A DNA stretch of 64,000 nucleotides from an uncultured Arachnia sp. (GTDB taxonomy: Bacteria > Actinomycetota > Actinomycetes > Propionibacteriales > Propionibacteriaceae), in contig CANLSH010000001.1 of NCBI GenBank assembly GCA_947493705.1, forward strand, positions 1-64,000, read 5' to 3'. Positions 62,910 through 64,000 of this stretch are shown in pieces. The notes under the pieces were generated by a model. The model was not told the DNA's origin. It searched no databases and was given only the letters and a program-made list of their open reading frames with translations. Made by a program: the position numbers and the translations under genes. Position 1 is the first letter of the stretch; each line of letters begins with the position of its first letter.

Positions 62910-62925
62910 CTTGAGAGAACCTTGA
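62910..62925 (-). promoter_or_regulatory. CopR-like direct repeat, proximal site before the rhodanese gene
   Basis: On the minus strand it reads TCAAG-GTTCTC-TCAAG, half-sites 11 bp apart, 80 bp before GTG 63005. It is opposite in orientation to the distal site. Confidence 0.5.
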
Positions 62926-63004
62926 GCCCGCTCGTCGGGTAGTGCAGAGCTCGACGGCATAGCCTGCTGGAGACAAAGACAACACATCTATCAGAGGAGA
63001 ATCC

Positions 63005-63489
63005 GTGAAGAATGCAATGACGTCCATGCCCGAGCGCAAACCCCGCGAGCGCCAAATGCCCCCACAGATGGTGCCAGATCCAGTGCCGGGCGAAGCCGAC
63101 CTCGTAGCTGTGGACACGACCTGGGAGAGATCCAGCCGATGCGACCAGCCCCTGGTGTCCAGGCAGTTGGCGAGAAGGAGCTTTTGGAACTGATCGCAGA
63201 CGGAGTACCTCTCGTCGACGGCCGAACCCGGGACTTCTATGAGAAGGCCACCCTGCCGGGGGCGGTGAACGTGCCCTTCGATGAAGCGGTCCATCGCCGT
63301 GCTGAGTTCGAGGCTAACGAGCAAGTGGTGTTCTTCTGCAACGGACCTCAATGCCCACAGTCACCGACTGGAATCCAACAGCTGGTCGAGGCCGGGTTCC
63401 CAGCCGATCGGATCCGTTACTACCGCGGCGGGATGCACGACTGGGTGACGCTCGGTCTGCCCACAGAGCCGGGCCGTGACCCGGCCTGA
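63005..63489 (+). pseudogene. Rhodanese-like protein, apparently split by a one-base deletion
   Basis: GTG 63005 has a strong ribosome site (AGAGGAGAATCC). Its frame reads PERKPRERQMPPQMVPD, then PVPGEADLVAVDTTW, and then loses sense. The rhodanese continues in another frame as GEIQPMRPAPGVQAVGEKEL, LVDGRTRDFYEKATLPGAVN, the active cysteine in VVFFCNGPQCPQS, and YYRGGMHDWVTLGL, to 63489. One extra G at the run near 63123-63125 would join them into about 161 residues. Alternatively a shorter rhodanese of 116 residues may start at ATG 63139, which has GGGAGAG upstream and keeps the whole domain, so activity may survive. Rhodaneses transfer sulfane sulfur. Confidence 0.65.
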
Positions 63490-63781
63490 GCATGGAGGTG
63501 GAAACATGAGTGCGTCGTGAGCGCAGCGGAATCGGATGCGACGGCCACATCCGCGCATTTCCAGATTCTCGCGTGGGGTGATGCGGAGATGGGAGCGGGT
63601 GTGTTCCTCCCGAAAACGTGGTCTCGCCGCTCCCATTCCTTGACAACCTCGCTTCGAGTGGGATGCAGATCTCGTCGTGGACTGATTCCGTTACGGTGCT
63701 CTGAGGACTCTATTGCCGCGATCCCTTCTCACCCACAGGAGTGTTCCCAAAGAGTTGCGGATTCGCCCCGTGGTAGCTGGA
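63490..63781. other. Intergenic region between rhodanese and redoxin genes
   Basis: No gene is recognised. A TTGACA-like element occurs near 63640 without a convincing -10. Confidence 0.4.
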
Positions 63782-64000
63782 TCAGCTGCTCGTTTTCAGC
63801 TTGGCGAGCTCCTCTGCCAGCATGTCGTTCTGTACACCCATCTGGACATCGTCGTAGACAAATCGAACGATCCCCTCTTTGTCGATCAACATATAGGTGT
63901 GGCCCGGCATGGCTCCGCGATGCATGGATGAAGGCAAATTCATCGTGTCGTACTGCGTGGAAACCGACTTGTCGGCGTCGAGCAGCAGAGTACCGTTCCC
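63782..64000 (-). CDS. C-terminal part of a redoxin / peroxiredoxin-like protein, partial
   Basis: The frame is open from the window edge to TGA at 63782-63784, giving 72 residues. LLLDADKSVSTQYDTMNL, then GAMPGHTYMLIDKEGIVRF and a final LAEELAKLKTS match the second half of AhpC/TSA-type redoxins, where P-G-H-T carries the cis-proline region and I-D-K-E-G-I-V the next strand. The N-terminal part with the active cysteine lies beyond the window. It probably acts in peroxide or thiol redox defence at the membrane or outside. Confidence 0.75.
   Translation of the reverse strand, partial: GNGTLLLDADKSVSTQYDTMNLPSSMHRGAMPGHTYMLIDKEGIVRFVYDDVQMGVQNDMLAEELAKLKTSS

Larger units (their letters stand above)
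62627..63004. other. Intergenic region with two CopR-like repeats
   Basis: No gene is recognised. It separates the divergent methyltransferase and rhodanese genes and carries direct repeats at 62839-62854 and 62910-62925. No clear -35/-10 pair was identified. Confidence 0.5.

Noticed and set aside
62839..62925. MerR-type operator before the rhodanese gene
   Set aside because: The elements form direct repeats with 11 bp spacing and not a single dyad between -35 and -10; the CopR-like reading explains them better.

Overview
The window looks like chromosomal DNA of a high-GC actinobacterium, most likely of the Propionibacteriaceae. The evidence is a PPA1309-family gene beside an actinobacterial ylbL and a UPF0182 gene, a UvrD2-type helicase, a principal sigma factor with a Ser/Ala/Lys-rich N-terminus next to a SigB-type paralogue, DUF222/HNH (13E12) gene debris, and a GH112 galacto-N-biose/lacto-N-biose phosphorylase of the kind known from Cutibacterium. 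No rRNA, tRNA, CRISPR array or intact insertion sequence was recognised.

Left part (1-39.8 kb), mostly core genome. It opens with the tail of a DUF222/HNH gene followed by a 53-55 bp REP-like tandem array (209-640). Next come a two-gene M16 peptidase operon, a block ylbL-PPA1309-UPF0182, a DUF2342 protein and a DUF5679 zinc ribbon. DNA repair follows: uvrD2 diverges from a tight recC-recB-recD operon. A small plastic region holds a leaderless Phd-type antitoxin with a degraded toxin remnant, a lone REP element and an intact VapBC pair. Metabolic and regulatory genes follow: an aromatic aminotransferase, a carboxylate-amine ligase overlapping a class I glutamine amidotransferase, the divergent principal sigma factor and sigB (the latter behind a good GGGAAC-N17-CGTT promoter), tesB, hrpA, a universal stress protein, a PNPOx-like protein, a TY-Chap/YbjN-like protein, a VTT-domain protein, and ilvD-GH112-LuxR regulator.

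Right part (39.8-64 kb) is a copper/metal resistance island. It encodes three OmpR-type response regulators and two histidine kinases, CueP, two CsoR repressors, two P1B ATPases (one an unusual cupredoxin-ATPase-YHS fusion), two small HMA proteins, a secreted HVHP-motif protein, a Cys-rich mini-protein, a VKOR, DoxX, DUF2933, a DUF305 lipoprotein, a proteobacterial-looking Lgt, an ABC exporter, a methyltransferase, a rhodanese and the C-terminal end of a redoxin. Eight exact copies of an 11-bp-spaced direct repeat, T[C/G]AAG-N6-T[C/G]AAG, lie in front of these genes. They resemble the CopR box described for corynebacterial CopRS, and several lie 77-82 nt from a start codon. Two CsoR-like operators sit on the promoters of the two ATPase operons. 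The island therefore reads as one regulon with two layers: CopRS-type activation across many units, and CsoR repression of the two pump operons.

The island also shows decay. There is a GH65 pseudogene, and two genes (a membrane protein and the rhodanese) each appear split by a single-base change in a G run. Confidence is high for the large genes and lower for chosen start codons, small ORFs and DNA sites, which were read by eye.
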